A stretch of 19,768 nucleotides of DNA, from positions 1 to 19,768 of the forward strand of contig JAMCQY010000249.1 in NCBI GenBank assembly GCA_023381945.1, in the 5' to 3' direction. This document shows positions 6,757 to 14,500 of the stretch, piece by piece. The notes under the pieces are model-generated. The model ran no database searches and was not told the DNA's origin. It saw only the letters and a program-made list of their open reading frames with translations. A program made the translations under genes and the position numbers. Each line of letters begins with the position of its first letter. Position 1 is the stretch's first letter. Origin of the DNA: Deltaproteobacteria bacterium. GTDB taxonomy: Bacteria; Desulfobacterota; Desulfobaccia; Desulfobaccales; 0-14-0-80-60-11.

Positions 6757-7569
6757 TCATTCCCCGGAGCCGCGGGGTCTAAAGAATTTCTGGGGCACCA
6801 GATTGACCCGAGGCACATTCCCCAAGGGGTTTTCATCCACCAGCATGGCGCAGTCGTATGCCCGCTCCAGCTGCTCATAAGTGAGCACTTCTGCGGGTCG
6901 ACCCAACTGAACAACTTCTCCCTCTTTCAGCAATAGCAGTTGTTCGCCGTACATGGCGGCCAGATTCAGATCGTGGGAGACCATAACCACCGTCAGGCCC
7001 AGTTCCTGTTGCAACTGCGCCAGCAAATCCATGAGGTTCACCTGGTGCGCCGGGTCCAGGGCCGCGGTGGGTTCGTCCAGCAGGAGCAGGCGCGGCTGCT
7101 GGCAGAGGGCCCGGGCGATGCTCACCCGCTGCAACTCCCCACCGCTGAGTTGCGGCAAGGGCCGCTTAGCCAAGTGGGCCACGTCGGTTAAGACCATGGC
7201 TTCCCGAGCCAACTCCAGATCCCTGGGCCGGTCCAGCCCCAGCCAGCCCACATGAGGAGAGCGCCCCATCAGCACCACTTCCTGGACGGTAAAGGGAATA
7301 TCTGTGGCGGCTCGTTGGTGCACCACTGCCACCAGCCGGGCCAGGGCTCTTTTCGAAAATTGACCTACCGGCGTGCCCCAGATCTCCACCTGCCCCTCCT
7401 GCGGTTTGACCACCCCGACCATGGCTCGCAAGAGCGTGGTCTTCCCCGAGCTGTTGGGTCCGATGATGATGAAAAAGGCCCCGGCCGGCACCTTCAAGGA
7501 AAGATCGCGGAGGACCGGTTGCCGGCCGTAAGAGACCTGGAGGTGTTTGACCAACACTGCGGGAGGCAT
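6757..7569 (-). CDS. btuD: Corrinoid (FecCD-type) ABC importer ATPase
   Basis: The 270-residue ATPase of a BtuCD/FecE-type importer starts at ATG 7569. Visible are Walker A GPNSSGKTT at 37-45 (a serine where glycine is usual), Q-loop HQ at 84-85, signature LSGGELQRVS at 141-150, Walker B LLLLDEPTAALD at 161-172, and the switch histidine H199. The sequence is closest to cobalamin and ferric-siderophore importer ATPases; operon context with a B12 riboswitch and CbiZ domain points to corrinoids. The ATG overlaps the btuC stop by one base (TGATG), which implies translational coupling. A longer frame running upstream is the out-of-frame shadow of btuC and is not used. Confidence 0.93.
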   Translation of the reverse strand: MPPAVLVKHLQVSYGRQPVLRDLSLKVPAGAFFIIIGPNSSGKTTLLRAMVGVVKPQEGQVEIWGTPVGQFSKRALARLVAVVHQRAATDIPFTVQEVVLMGRSPHVGWLGLDRPRDLELAREAMVLTDVAHLAKRPLPQLSGGELQRVSIARALCQQPRLLLLDEPTAALDPAHQVNLMDLLAQLQQELGLTVVMVSHDLNLAAMYGEQLLLLKEGEVVQLGRPAEVLTYEQLERAYDCAMLVDENPLGNVPRVNLVPQKFFRPRGSGE

Positions 7570-8576
7570 CACCTTGACCTCAGCAACAAGAGAATAAACA
7601 GCGGGGCGCCCAACAGGGCGGTAATCACCCCCACAGGCATCTCCCCCTGGGAGGGCAACACCCGGGAGATGAGATCGCACAGGATCAGGTAACCCCCACC
7701 TCCCAGAAGGCAGGCCGGAATGAGGAGGCGGTGGTCCGGCCCCAGCAGCAGCCGGAAGAGATGGGGCACCACCAGCCCCACGAAGCCCACCAGGCCGGAT
7801 TGACAGACTGCCAGGCTTACCATCAGGGAGGTGACGATAAGCAGGACCTGGGAAATCACGGCCACGTTCAGGCCCAGGGCCAGAGCCGTCTCTTCTCCCA
7901 TAAGCAGAAGATTCAAGGGGCGGGCCAGGCCGAGGATCACCAGGAAGCAGGGCAGCAAGAGATAGATCAAGGAACTTGCCTGCTCGGGGAACGCCATGGA
8001 CAGGTCGCCCATCAGCCAGTACAGCATGTTGTGCAAGCGGGCATCCTGGGTAATGGACACCAGGAAGATGATCACCGCGGAGCAGAAGGCGTTCACCATG
8101 ACCCCGGCAAGTAGCAGGGAACCTTTCCTGGTCCCCGAGGACCCTGCCGTAATCAGGAGAACCAGCAGCAGGGTGCCCATGCTTCCCAGAAACGCCAGCA
8201 GGGCGACGCCGGGAAAAAGCGCCCAGCCCGCCAACAGCCCCAAAATCGCGCCCACCGCCGAGCCGCCGGAAATCCCCAGGATATAGGGATCGGCCAGGGG
8301 ATTGCGCAGCAGGGCCTGGAACACCAAGCCCCCGAGGGACAGGGTGGCCCCCACCAGGCCGGCCAGGAGGACCCGGGGCCCGCGAATCCGCCAGATAATG
8401 GTGGGCAGAATGTCCTCCGGGCTGCTCCGGCCTAGGAGGGCCGCCAGGTTCCGACGCCAGCCGGCCGGGGTGGAGCCCAGACACATCCCCAGGGCCAGAC
8501 TGATTCCCAACAGCAGCGCCCCCACCAGTACAACCCACAGCAATTGCCGCCCCAAGGGCAGGTTGGTCCAGCTCAT
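7569..8576 (-). CDS. btuC: Corrinoid (FecCD-type) ABC importer permease
   Basis: This 335-residue inner-membrane protein of the FecCD/BtuC family has about ten transmembrane helices. Family landmarks are RIRGPRVLLAGLVGATLSLGG near residues 63-83, QALLRNPLADPYILGISGGS near 87-106, GEETALALGLNV near 228-239, and GLVGFVGLVVPHLFRLLLGPDHR near 264-286. These include the cytoplasmic helix that contacts the ATPase. The dimer forms the translocation path receiving substrate from BtuF. The start ATG 8576 overlaps the stop of the upstream binding protein by four bases (ATGA), and its own stop overlaps btuD, so the three genes are translationally coupled. Confidence 0.93.
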   Translation of the reverse strand: MSWTNLPLGRQLLWVVLVGALLLGISLALGMCLGSTPAGWRRNLAALLGRSSPEDILPTIIWRIRGPRVLLAGLVGATLSLGGLVFQALLRNPLADPYILGISGGSAVGAILGLLAGWALFPGVALLAFLGSMGTLLLVLLITAGSSGTRKGSLLLAGVMVNAFCSAVIIFLVSITQDARLHNMLYWLMGDLSMAFPEQASSLIYLLLPCFLVILGLARPLNLLLMGEETALALGLNVAVISQVLLIVTSLMVSLAVCQSGLVGFVGLVVPHLFRLLLGPDHRLLIPACLLGGGGYLILCDLISRVLPSQGEMPVGVITALLGAPLFILLLLRSR

Positions 8577-9487
8577 GGCAGTTCCCCCGCCAGTTCCGGA
8601 TGGATCAGGCGAAAGAGCAATTCCAGACCGTCCAGCAGTCGGGGGGCGGGGCGATCCACCAGGTCGGAATCTACCAGAAAGATGCGGTGATTCCGTGCGG
8701 CCGGCATAGTCTGCCAGCGCTCCCAGCCGGCCTTGACCTGCTCAAACGCGGCTCCCTGGTCCATGGAAGTGATGATGATGACTTCCGGTTGCAGGGCCAA
8801 AACCTGTTCCTGAGAAAAACGGGGATACGGCGTCTTACCCGCCGCCAGGTTCACCCCGCCGGCGGTTATGATTAATTCGTCGAGAAAAGTGTGGGACCCG
8901 GCGGAGACAATGGGCGCGACGCCGATCTGGAAAAAGACCCGGGGACGGCGGGTAGCCTGGGCGGCAAGAGCTTTAATTCGTTGATAGCGGTGAGTTAGCG
9001 CCGTGGTCAATTCCCCGGCTTTTTCATCGGCGCTCAAAAGGGAGCCGATTTCCTCCACGGTGGCTATCACCCCCGGCAGATTGCGGGGGTCCACCACATA
9101 GACCGGAATACCTAAACTTCGCAGACGTTCCAGCACATGGGGCGGATTGCCGTCCTTGATGGCCAGGCAGAGGTCGGGCCGCAAGGCCACGATCCTTTCC
9201 AGGTCAGGGAGTTTATACGAACCGACCTTGGGCAAGGCCCGGGCCGCGGGGGGATAATCGCTGAACTGCTCGACCCCCACCAGCCGGCCGCCCGAGCCCA
9301 GGGAGAAGACTACCTCGGTGAGACTGGCAGCCATGGTCACCAGCCGTTGGGGAGCCGCCGGGAGGTTCACCTGACGCCCCGACTGGTCAACCCGGATTTC
9401 AGCCACGGCCGGCTGGGGCGGCCATCCGGCCAGGAGCACCAGAATTGCAATCACTATGACTCTGTCCAATTTCTTACCAGACCCCAT
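8573..9487 (-). CDS. btuF: Stand-alone BtuF-like periplasmic corrinoid-binding protein
   Basis: This helical-backbone (cluster A-II/class III) periplasmic binding protein has 304 residues from ATG 9487. It has a Sec signal peptide, MGSGKKLDRV then a hydrophobic core and likely cleavage after PAVA near residue 29. Family landmarks follow: APQRLVTMAASLTEVVFSLG, GVEQFSDYPPAA, LERIVALRPDLCLA, LRSLGIPVYVVDP and, late, VLALQPEVIIITSMD. It would hand corrinoid to BtuC. An in-frame GTG at 9499 is an alternative start; neither has a good ribosome-binding site, but the gene begins 17 bases or fewer after the upstream fusion gene and is probably coupled to it. It is the second BtuF-type domain in the operon. 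Confidence 0.9.
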   Translation of the reverse strand: MGSGKKLDRVIVIAILVLLAGWPPQPAVAEIRVDQSGRQVNLPAAPQRLVTMAASLTEVVFSLGSGGRLVGVEQFSDYPPAARALPKVGSYKLPDLERIVALRPDLCLAIKDGNPPHVLERLRSLGIPVYVVDPRNLPGVIATVEEIGSLLSADEKAGELTTALTHRYQRIKALAAQATRRPRVFFQIGVAPIVSAGSHTFLDELIITAGGVNLAAGKTPYPRFSQEQVLALQPEVIIITSMDQGAAFEQVKAGWERWQTMPAARNHRIFLVDSDLVDRPAPRLLDGLELLFRLIHPELAGELP

Positions 9488-9504
9488 TTCTTGAACCACG
9501 CATA

Positions 9505-11523
9505 TTAGGGTTTGCCGCTCTGGATGCGGACCAGCAGGCCGTTAAGCAAAGCTTCGCAGGCCAGGTGCAGGGGCCGGGGCAATTGCGCCGGGAAAGACAG
9601 CGTCTGCCACTCAGTCACCGGTTTGGCGGCCAGCTCTCCGGCCATCATTTTGCAATAGTCTGCAAAGGCGCTCAAATCGCCCACCTGCCCCCTTTCTTCC
9701 GCATCACTCAGAGCGAAGGCCGTCTCCAGCAAGCCGGCGTAGCGCGGCTCCAGCAAGACGGTTTCCCAGGCGGCCAGGACCTGGCTCCGGGAAGCCTCGG
9801 GAAGGCTCTTAACCAACTCGTAAAGCCCCAGCCGCCGCTCCTTCATACGCTGCCAGTGGGAACGCCCGGAGGCGATGCCGTTCTGTTTGGCTATCGCCTC
9901 CTTGACTCCCTGATAGACCGCCCGGCCGATTAACTCCCCCATCTTGGAGTGTCCGCCGGCATTATCGATCAACGTCCCCTGACCTCCCACCACGATGATA
10001 TTATCCGTGCCGGTCCCCGTGGCCTGGCAGGCCAGGGGTTGCTCGGAACTGCGGATATCCAGGTCCTGGAGGGCGGCGGTCTTGGCCTCGGTGGCGGCGA
10101 GCAACGCCCGGCTCATAGCCCGGGGAGATAAGCGGTAGTTGGTCAAGAGGATGATATTGATGGTGCCGGGTTCATAGAACCGGCCCTCATCCCGGGAGAG
10201 ACGCAGGGCGTTGCCCTCCACCCCGGCTGTAACCAGGGCATAGGCTTTTATGTCTTTGAAATTCGAGTGCTGCACGGAGAGATTGGCCATGTCGGCCCCG
10301 GTGAGCAGGAAACTGCTGTCTTTTGCGGTTTTTTTCAGCACCCGGTAGACCTGGGCTCTATCTTTATTCAGACCCAAGTAGTGGGAGATGCCCCAATGGG
10401 GCGGCGGGGTGTAATGGTTCCCCACCGTGCGGATATCCTGGCGGGGACCCTCCAAGGTAGAAATGACCGACACCGGGGTTTTGAAGTCGATGAGTAGCGA
10501 CTTGTGCTCAAAGTCCTGGATGCGGCTGCGGGTCACCTTCGCCTGCCGCACATAGGGAAGGTCCAAAGTAACCGGGTCACTGCTCAGAACCACATCAGGC
10601 CGCACCCGGTTCTTGGGGTCGGCAAAGTCCTGGGGATAGAAGCTGGCGGCCAACCAGGCCACGAAGTCCCCGGCGTGCACCGAGGCTCGGCAGGTCAGTT
10701 CACAGGGAAAGCGAACGATTCTCCCCTGCCGCACCGCCTCTACTTCCTGCCAGCCCGGCTGCTGCACCAACTTTTGCACCCTTTGCAGGTCGCTGCCGCA
10801 GGTAAAGATGACCTGGGGATTGAATTGTTGCCACTCCGAGAGAGTGATGGGCACTATCGCCCCGGTTTTCCCTAGGGAGGGAGGGAGGCCCCCGGCCTGG
10901 CGGATGTAGTCGTTCTGGAAGGAATCATCACCCGGGACCAGCATGTCCCGGGGGCTCATCAACCTGATGGCCCGCACCCGGCGGGCCTCGGGAACTCGGG
11001 CGACTTTTTCCCGGATAAGGGCCAATGTTTCCTGCATCTGCCGGCAAAGGGCCTCTGCCTGCTCCTGCCGCTGAAACAAGGCCCCCAGCAACCGCAGGTT
11101 AGCGATGATGTCCGGAACCGTATGGGCGTCCAGGTGCAGCAGCGGAATGCCTGCGTCCTTGAAGCGTTCCAGCACTTCCTTGTGAATATCGGCCACGAAA
11201 ATACAGTCAGGCTGGCATTGGGCGATGACCTGAGGGAGGGGGCTAAAGAAGCCGCCCACCACCGCGGGTTTCCCCGCCTGCGAGGGAACCCGGTCAAAGT
11301 AAGTCACTCCTTGCAAAGACTCTCCCACCCCCAAAGCCAGCAGCATTTCGGTGACCCCGGGGACCAGGGACACGACCCGCCGGGGAGGCTGTGTAATGTT
11401 CAGGGGGCGGTGATAAGCATCTGTGAGAGTCATTTCGGCTGCCGCGCCGCCCCACGTCGTCAAAACCAGGCAGCCAAACAGCAGAACTGAACCTATGGCA
11501 ATCGAGGAAACCCGCCGAAACAT
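9505..11523 (-). CDS. Exported BtuF-CbiZ fusion: corrinoid-binding domain plus adenosylcobinamide amidohydrolase domain
   Basis: The 672-residue protein starts at ATG 11523, with AAGGAG seven bases upstream. Residues 1-29 are a Sec signal peptide (cleavage likely after GGAAA). Residues about 45-290 are a BtuF/FecB-type binding domain: RRVVSLVPGVTEMLLALGVG, GVTYFDRVP, VIAQCQPDCIFVADI, GIPLLHLDA. Residues about 335-545 match CbiZ: LLIDFKTPVSVIS, AYALVTAGVEGNA (427-439), GTINIILLTNYRLSP (453-467), TEAKTAALQDLDI (478-490), ATGTGTDNIIV (501-511) and AGGHSKMGELIGRAVY (522-537). CbiZ cleaves the aminopropanol-bearing side chain of corrinoids to give cobyric acid for salvage and is usually cytoplasmic. 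A helical C-terminal extension (about 555-672) is unassigned. The signal peptide implies a periplasmic enzyme. Confidence 0.9.
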   Translation of the reverse strand: MFRRVSSIAIGSVLLFGCLVLTTWGGAAAEMTLTDAYHRPLNITQPPRRVVSLVPGVTEMLLALGVGESLQGVTYFDRVPSQAGKPAVVGGFFSPLPQVIAQCQPDCIFVADIHKEVLERFKDAGIPLLHLDAHTVPDIIANLRLLGALFQRQEQAEALCRQMQETLALIREKVARVPEARRVRAIRLMSPRDMLVPGDDSFQNDYIRQAGGLPPSLGKTGAIVPITLSEWQQFNPQVIFTCGSDLQRVQKLVQQPGWQEVEAVRQGRIVRFPCELTCRASVHAGDFVAWLAASFYPQDFADPKNRVRPDVVLSSDPVTLDLPYVRQAKVTRSRIQDFEHKSLLIDFKTPVSVISTLEGPRQDIRTVGNHYTPPPHWGISHYLGLNKDRAQVYRVLKKTAKDSSFLLTGADMANLSVQHSNFKDIKAYALVTAGVEGNALRLSRDEGRFYEPGTINIILLTNYRLSPRAMSRALLAATEAKTAALQDLDIRSSEQPLACQATGTGTDNIIVVGGQGTLIDNAGGHSKMGELIGRAVYQGVKEAIAKQNGIASGRSHWQRMKERRLGLYELVKSLPEASRSQVLAAWETVLLEPRYAGLLETAFALSDAEERGQVGDLSAFADYCKMMAGELAAKPVTEWQTLSFPAQLPRPLHLACEALLNGLLVRIQSGKP

Positions 11524-11558
11524 AAACCATCTCCTTAATGGGCGATATCCGGCACCCC

Positions 11559-13613
11559 TTACATCTCCAGCCTCAGGCCCCCGATAATTTGGAACCGGGG
11601 GGAGGAGTAGCCGAACACTTCTTGATAGTTTTTATCGAAGAGATTCTGGCCGCGGGCCATCAGTTGCACCCGCTTCATATAGCCCCAATTTTGCAGCACC
11701 GTGTAGTAGGCGGCCAGATCCGCAGTGAAAAAGCCGCCGTTGGTCACCCGGCTGGCGAAGTAAGGGGCGCTGGCGGACGGCCGCCGATCGGCTCGGGCCC
11801 CGACATACAGCCCATGGAAATTCACCTCCAGCGGGCCAAAATTATAGTTCAAATCAAAATTCCAGGACTGCCGGGGACGGCGCAACAGGTTTTGGCCGGT
11901 GATGATGTTGATGTTCACCAGGCCCCCGTCATCCAGCACCTTGAGCTGGGTGAGATAGGTATAGGCGGTGCGGGCCGTGAAACCTTTAAAGGGTTTCGCC
12001 TGTAAATAGAGTTCCAAGCCCGCGGTGCGGGCCGCAGCTATATTGAAAAAGCTGCCGGTGGTGAAGCTGGTCTGGGCGAACTGGATCAGGTCGGTAAAAT
12101 AGTTCTCAAAATACGTCAGTCCCCCCTGCACCCGGTCCTTCCAGAGCCATTGGTCCAAGCCCGCCTCCCAACTGACATTCTTCTCCGGCAACAGTTTGGG
12201 ATTGCCGAGAAAAAACGGATTAAGGGAATTGGTCTCCAGGAAGGACGGGGCCTTCACCGCCTTGCCGCCCGCGGCCCGCAAGGTGGTGTCGGTTTCCGGG
12301 ATACGGAAAGCGGCGGAGGCCCGGGGGGTGAATTCCAGCTTCTGGAAGGCCCGGTTGTCTTCGACGCTGCCGCCCACGGTCAGGAACAGACGCTCCCAGA
12401 CCGCCAGCTGCTCCTGGGCGTACCAGGTGAAACTGCCGCGGCGAGCTTTGTTCATGGCACCCTGGTAATCAAAAACATTGAAGTCAAAACCGTAACTCCA
12501 GCCTTTAAACTGGGCGTGCCGCGCCTCCACCCCCAGGGTCGTGACCGAGTCCAGTTTTTCTTTGGAGCCGAAGTGAAAATTGGACCGGTAATTCGCGGTC
12601 CACTGTTTTTCCAGGTCGCGGCTAAAAAAATCGGTGGTTTGAAAGGTTACTAATTCCGGATTGGCCCGGTTGTTATAGCGGGAATCGAGATTCAGGAATC
12701 CCAGATTCAGTTCGTTTTCCCACCAGGAAAGCGGCGCATATTTCCCGGTTAAGCCGGTCAACACCGTGGTCGCTCTTTGGTTCTGGTCGGGATCCAGGCC
12801 GTTGCCGCCGAGACTTTTGTTGTCAAACCGGTCTCCGCTGCTGGTGGGAAACCCAAAAAAAGTGTCCACATAATAATTGGTCAGGGTGAAGTTCAGGTTA
12901 TCCGTGGGTTCCAGGTCGAAACGGGTATTCACCACGTTGCTGCCGAAGCGGTTGTTGATGGGCAAGATGCCGGTATCGTCATAGCGGCCGTAGGCCATGG
13001 AATAGGAAAAAGTCTTCCATGAACCTTCGAAACTGACCCGTTGTTCGCTAATGAGATTGTTTTTGCTATGGCCTTCCGCATGGCCGCCCCAATTGGTGCT
13101 GGCGCTCAGTTTGGGCGGGCCGTGGCCCTGGCGGGTGAAGAGATTGACCACTCCGGTCATGGCGTCATTGCCATACAGCGAGCTCATGGGCCCCCGCACC
13201 ACTTCGATGCGGTTGATGTTGTCCACCGTCAATTTATTGAGGTCGAAAAACCCACCGGTATTATTGAGCCGGAACCCGTTGAGCATGATCAGGTTCATGT
13301 TGTTGTTGCCGCCCCGGAGGAAAAGGGAGGTCGTGCCACCCCGGCCGCCGCTTTGAGAGACGATGGCCCCGGGGACATCCCGGAGATAGTCTTCCACCCG
13401 CGGCTCCTGCCGGGCTTCCATCTGCTTCTTGGTGATGATCGTGGTGGATACACTGGTTTCTTTCATGGGCACTTCGGTGCCCGTGGCAGTTACCACTATC
13501 TCGCCTAATTGTTGAACCCCCGGTTTGTCAGCTTCCTGCCCCCAAAGTGGCAATACGCCAACTAAAACCGAAAGCAGGGAGACCCAGCCGCAAAAGAGAG
13601 CTAACTTTTTCAA
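11559..13613 (-). CDS. btuB: TonB-dependent outer-membrane receptor, probable corrinoid receptor (BtuB-like)
   Basis: The 684-residue protein has a signal peptide (about 1-26), a TonB box EIVVTATG at 38-45, a plug domain with VEDYLRDVPGAIVSQSGGRG, SLFLRGGNNNMNLIMLNG and INRIEVVRGPMSSLYGNDAM, and a long beta-barrel rich in alternating aromatic residues. It would carry corrinoid across the outer membrane using TonB energy. The start is TTG 13613: AAGGGGG lies just upstream, and TTGA overlaps the stop of the preceding 104-residue gene. The final residues are GLRLEM; most barrels of this class end in an aromatic residue, so the terminal Met is slightly unusual. Ligand assignment rests on the B12 riboswitch and operon partners. 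Confidence 0.9.
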   Translation of the reverse strand: MKKLALFCGWVSLLSVLVGVLPLWGQEADKPGVQQLGEIVVTATGTEVPMKETSVSTTIITKKQMEARQEPRVEDYLRDVPGAIVSQSGGRGGTTSLFLRGGNNNMNLIMLNGFRLNNTGGFFDLNKLTVDNINRIEVVRGPMSSLYGNDAMTGVVNLFTRQGHGPPKLSASTNWGGHAEGHSKNNLISEQRVSFEGSWKTFSYSMAYGRYDDTGILPINNRFGSNVVNTRFDLEPTDNLNFTLTNYYVDTFFGFPTSSGDRFDNKSLGGNGLDPDQNQRATTVLTGLTGKYAPLSWWENELNLGFLNLDSRYNNRANPELVTFQTTDFFSRDLEKQWTANYRSNFHFGSKEKLDSVTTLGVEARHAQFKGWSYGFDFNVFDYQGAMNKARRGSFTWYAQEQLAVWERLFLTVGGSVEDNRAFQKLEFTPRASAAFRIPETDTTLRAAGGKAVKAPSFLETNSLNPFFLGNPKLLPEKNVSWEAGLDQWLWKDRVQGGLTYFENYFTDLIQFAQTSFTTGSFFNIAAARTAGLELYLQAKPFKGFTARTAYTYLTQLKVLDDGGLVNINIITGQNLLRRPRQSWNFDLNYNFGPLEVNFHGLYVGARADRRPSASAPYFASRVTNGGFFTADLAAYYTVLQNWGYMKRVQLMARGQNLFDKNYQEVFGYSSPRFQIIGGLRLEM

Positions 13614-13924
13614 TGCAGCACCCCCTTAAACCGATAGGCCCCGGCTGGGTCCGGCCCCATTCGGTCCACGCCCGTGAGACGCACCAGCGGGTAAAGGGGG
13701 CGCAAGAGGTCTTGCTCTGCCCGGGTGATCAAGAGGTGGATCGGTTCACAGCCCCTGGCCAGCAGGAAATGCCAGGCGTCGTCCAGTTCCAGGATGCCCG
13801 GCTGGGAGACCACAACTTCCGTGGGGCCGGAAGGTTGACTGAATCCTTGATAATGAACTCCTGGGTTTACACCCTCCGGCGGTTCCCCGCCCATCACATA
13901 AACGATTACTCCTTGTGCCATCAT
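13610..13924 (-). CDS. Unknown 104-residue protein under cobalamin riboswitch control
   Basis: This is the first gene after the cobalamin riboswitch. The start is taken as ATG 13924 (a second ATG follows at 13921) because GGAGGG lies immediately upstream; a longer frame reaching 14092 would run through the riboswitch terminator and is rejected. The product has no signal peptide and no membrane helix. It begins MMAQGVIVYVMGGEPPEG, has a Pro/Gly-rich middle (GFSQPSGPTEVVVSQPGILE), then DDAWHFLLARGCEPIHLLIT and LVRLTGVDRMGPDPAG. I do not recognise a family. Its stop overlaps the btuB start by four bases, so the two are translationally coupled. A soluble cytoplasmic role linked to corrinoids is inference from context only. 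Confidence 0.7.
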   Translation of the reverse strand: MMAQGVIVYVMGGEPPEGVNPGVHYQGFSQPSGPTEVVVSQPGILELDDAWHFLLARGCEPIHLLITRAEQDLLRPLYPLVRLTGVDRMGPDPAGAYRFKGVLH

Positions 13925-13984
13925 GCCCTCCACGCTGATGAGATATGTGGGGCCGATGCCCCACGAGGCATGATCCACGCGGAC

Positions 13985-14021
13985 AAAAAAAAATCCTTGA
14001 GCCCGTGTGGACCCAAGGATT
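13985..14021 (-). terminator. Riboswitch intrinsic terminator (expression platform)
   Basis: On the minus strand AATCCTTG (14021-14014) pairs with CAAGGATT (13999-13992), with GTCC/GGGC inside, followed by a run of T (13991-13985). It lies between the aptamer and the first gene's start at 13924. A competing pairing of CCAGGGAT (14045-14038) with ATCCTTGG (14020-14013) could act as an antiterminator. Confidence 0.85.
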
Positions 14022-14050
14022 GCACCCAGTTTGCTTGATCCCTGGTTGGG

Positions 14051-14077
14051 CTGGAGAGATTTGCCATCTCTCTCCAG
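14051..14077 (-). other. Hairpin between aptamer and terminator
   Basis: CTGGAGAGA and TCTCTCCAG form a perfect 9-bp stem around a 9-base loop. It is located in the linker between the cobalamin aptamer and the terminator and has no T-tract, so it is probably a structural element of the leader. Confidence 0.6.
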
Positions 14078-14114
14078 TCCCTGCCTCCCCAATGCCTCGT
14101 TGGGCCAGCAGTGC

Positions 14115-14282
14115 AGCTTACAGGCAGGTCTTCTGACTCCCGGATCTTTCTAATCCCTGCGCCTTCCCGTCCTTTTGAGAAAGGATAGTGGCTTTGTGCA
14201 GGTTTCGTCCCCGGTTACAGCGGCGGGACCGCGCCGGTCTTGCACCGGCTTCCCTTTTAATCCCCGAAGGGCGCCTGTAGGC
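14115..14282 (-). ncRNA. Cobalamin (AdoCbl/B12) riboswitch aptamer
   Basis: On the minus strand the conserved elements appear in order: AAGGGAAGCCGGTGCAAGAC (14255-14236 region), GGTCCCGCCGCTGTAACCGG, GACGAAACCTGC, AAGCCACT (about 14197-14190), GACGGGAAGGCGC, and the B12 box GAGTCAGAAGACCTGCC (about 14141-14125). The closing stem TACAGG/CCTGTA joins 14279-14274 with 14124-14119. The element binds cobalamin and normally represses. Here it stands upstream of the corrinoid uptake operon, followed by an intrinsic terminator, so transcriptional repression by B12 is expected. Confidence 0.95.
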
Positions 14283-14295
14283 TAATAGTTAGCCT

Positions 14296-14323
14296 ATCTT
14301 AATGAAATCTTCTTCCCTGTCAA
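14296..14323 (-). promoter_or_regulatory. Sigma70-type promoter of the corrinoid operon
   Basis: TTGACA at 14323-14318 (perfect -35), a 16-base spacer, and TAAGAT at 14301-14296 (four of six -10 positions) on the minus strand. The transcript would begin near 14289, just before the riboswitch closing stem. Confidence 0.65.
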
Positions 14324-14500
14324 GGGAAAAAAGTGAAGCTGGCCACTCCTTTGATCTCAGCTCCTTGGGGAACATTTTAACAACGGCCGTCCAAGAGTGC
14401 CCACGATGGCGATTCTAGATAACTTGAGCAGGCTCATGATCCTCCAGGAGAAGGGAAGCAGAAATGCTCATTTACCGGGGAATTACCCGTCTTATCAGGA
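14324..14500. other. Non-coding stretch beside the transposase remnant
   Basis: No gene is supported here. It may be the decayed 3' end of the insertion element, but no transposase-like translation is visible in any frame. The 13-base string AAAAAGTGAAGCT occurs at 14328-14340 and again at 14517-14529 in direct orientation. Confidence 0.4.

Noticed and set aside
7570..8538. 593-codon open frame joining btuD to an upstream extension
   Set aside because: The upstream part is Pro/Gly/Arg-rich shadow translation of btuC in another frame; btuD similarity starts at ATG 7569, which overlaps the btuC stop.
13925..14092. N-terminal extension of the 104-residue protein back to 14092
   Set aside because: It would be translated from the riboswitch terminator and hairpin region; GGAGGG directly precedes ATG 13924.
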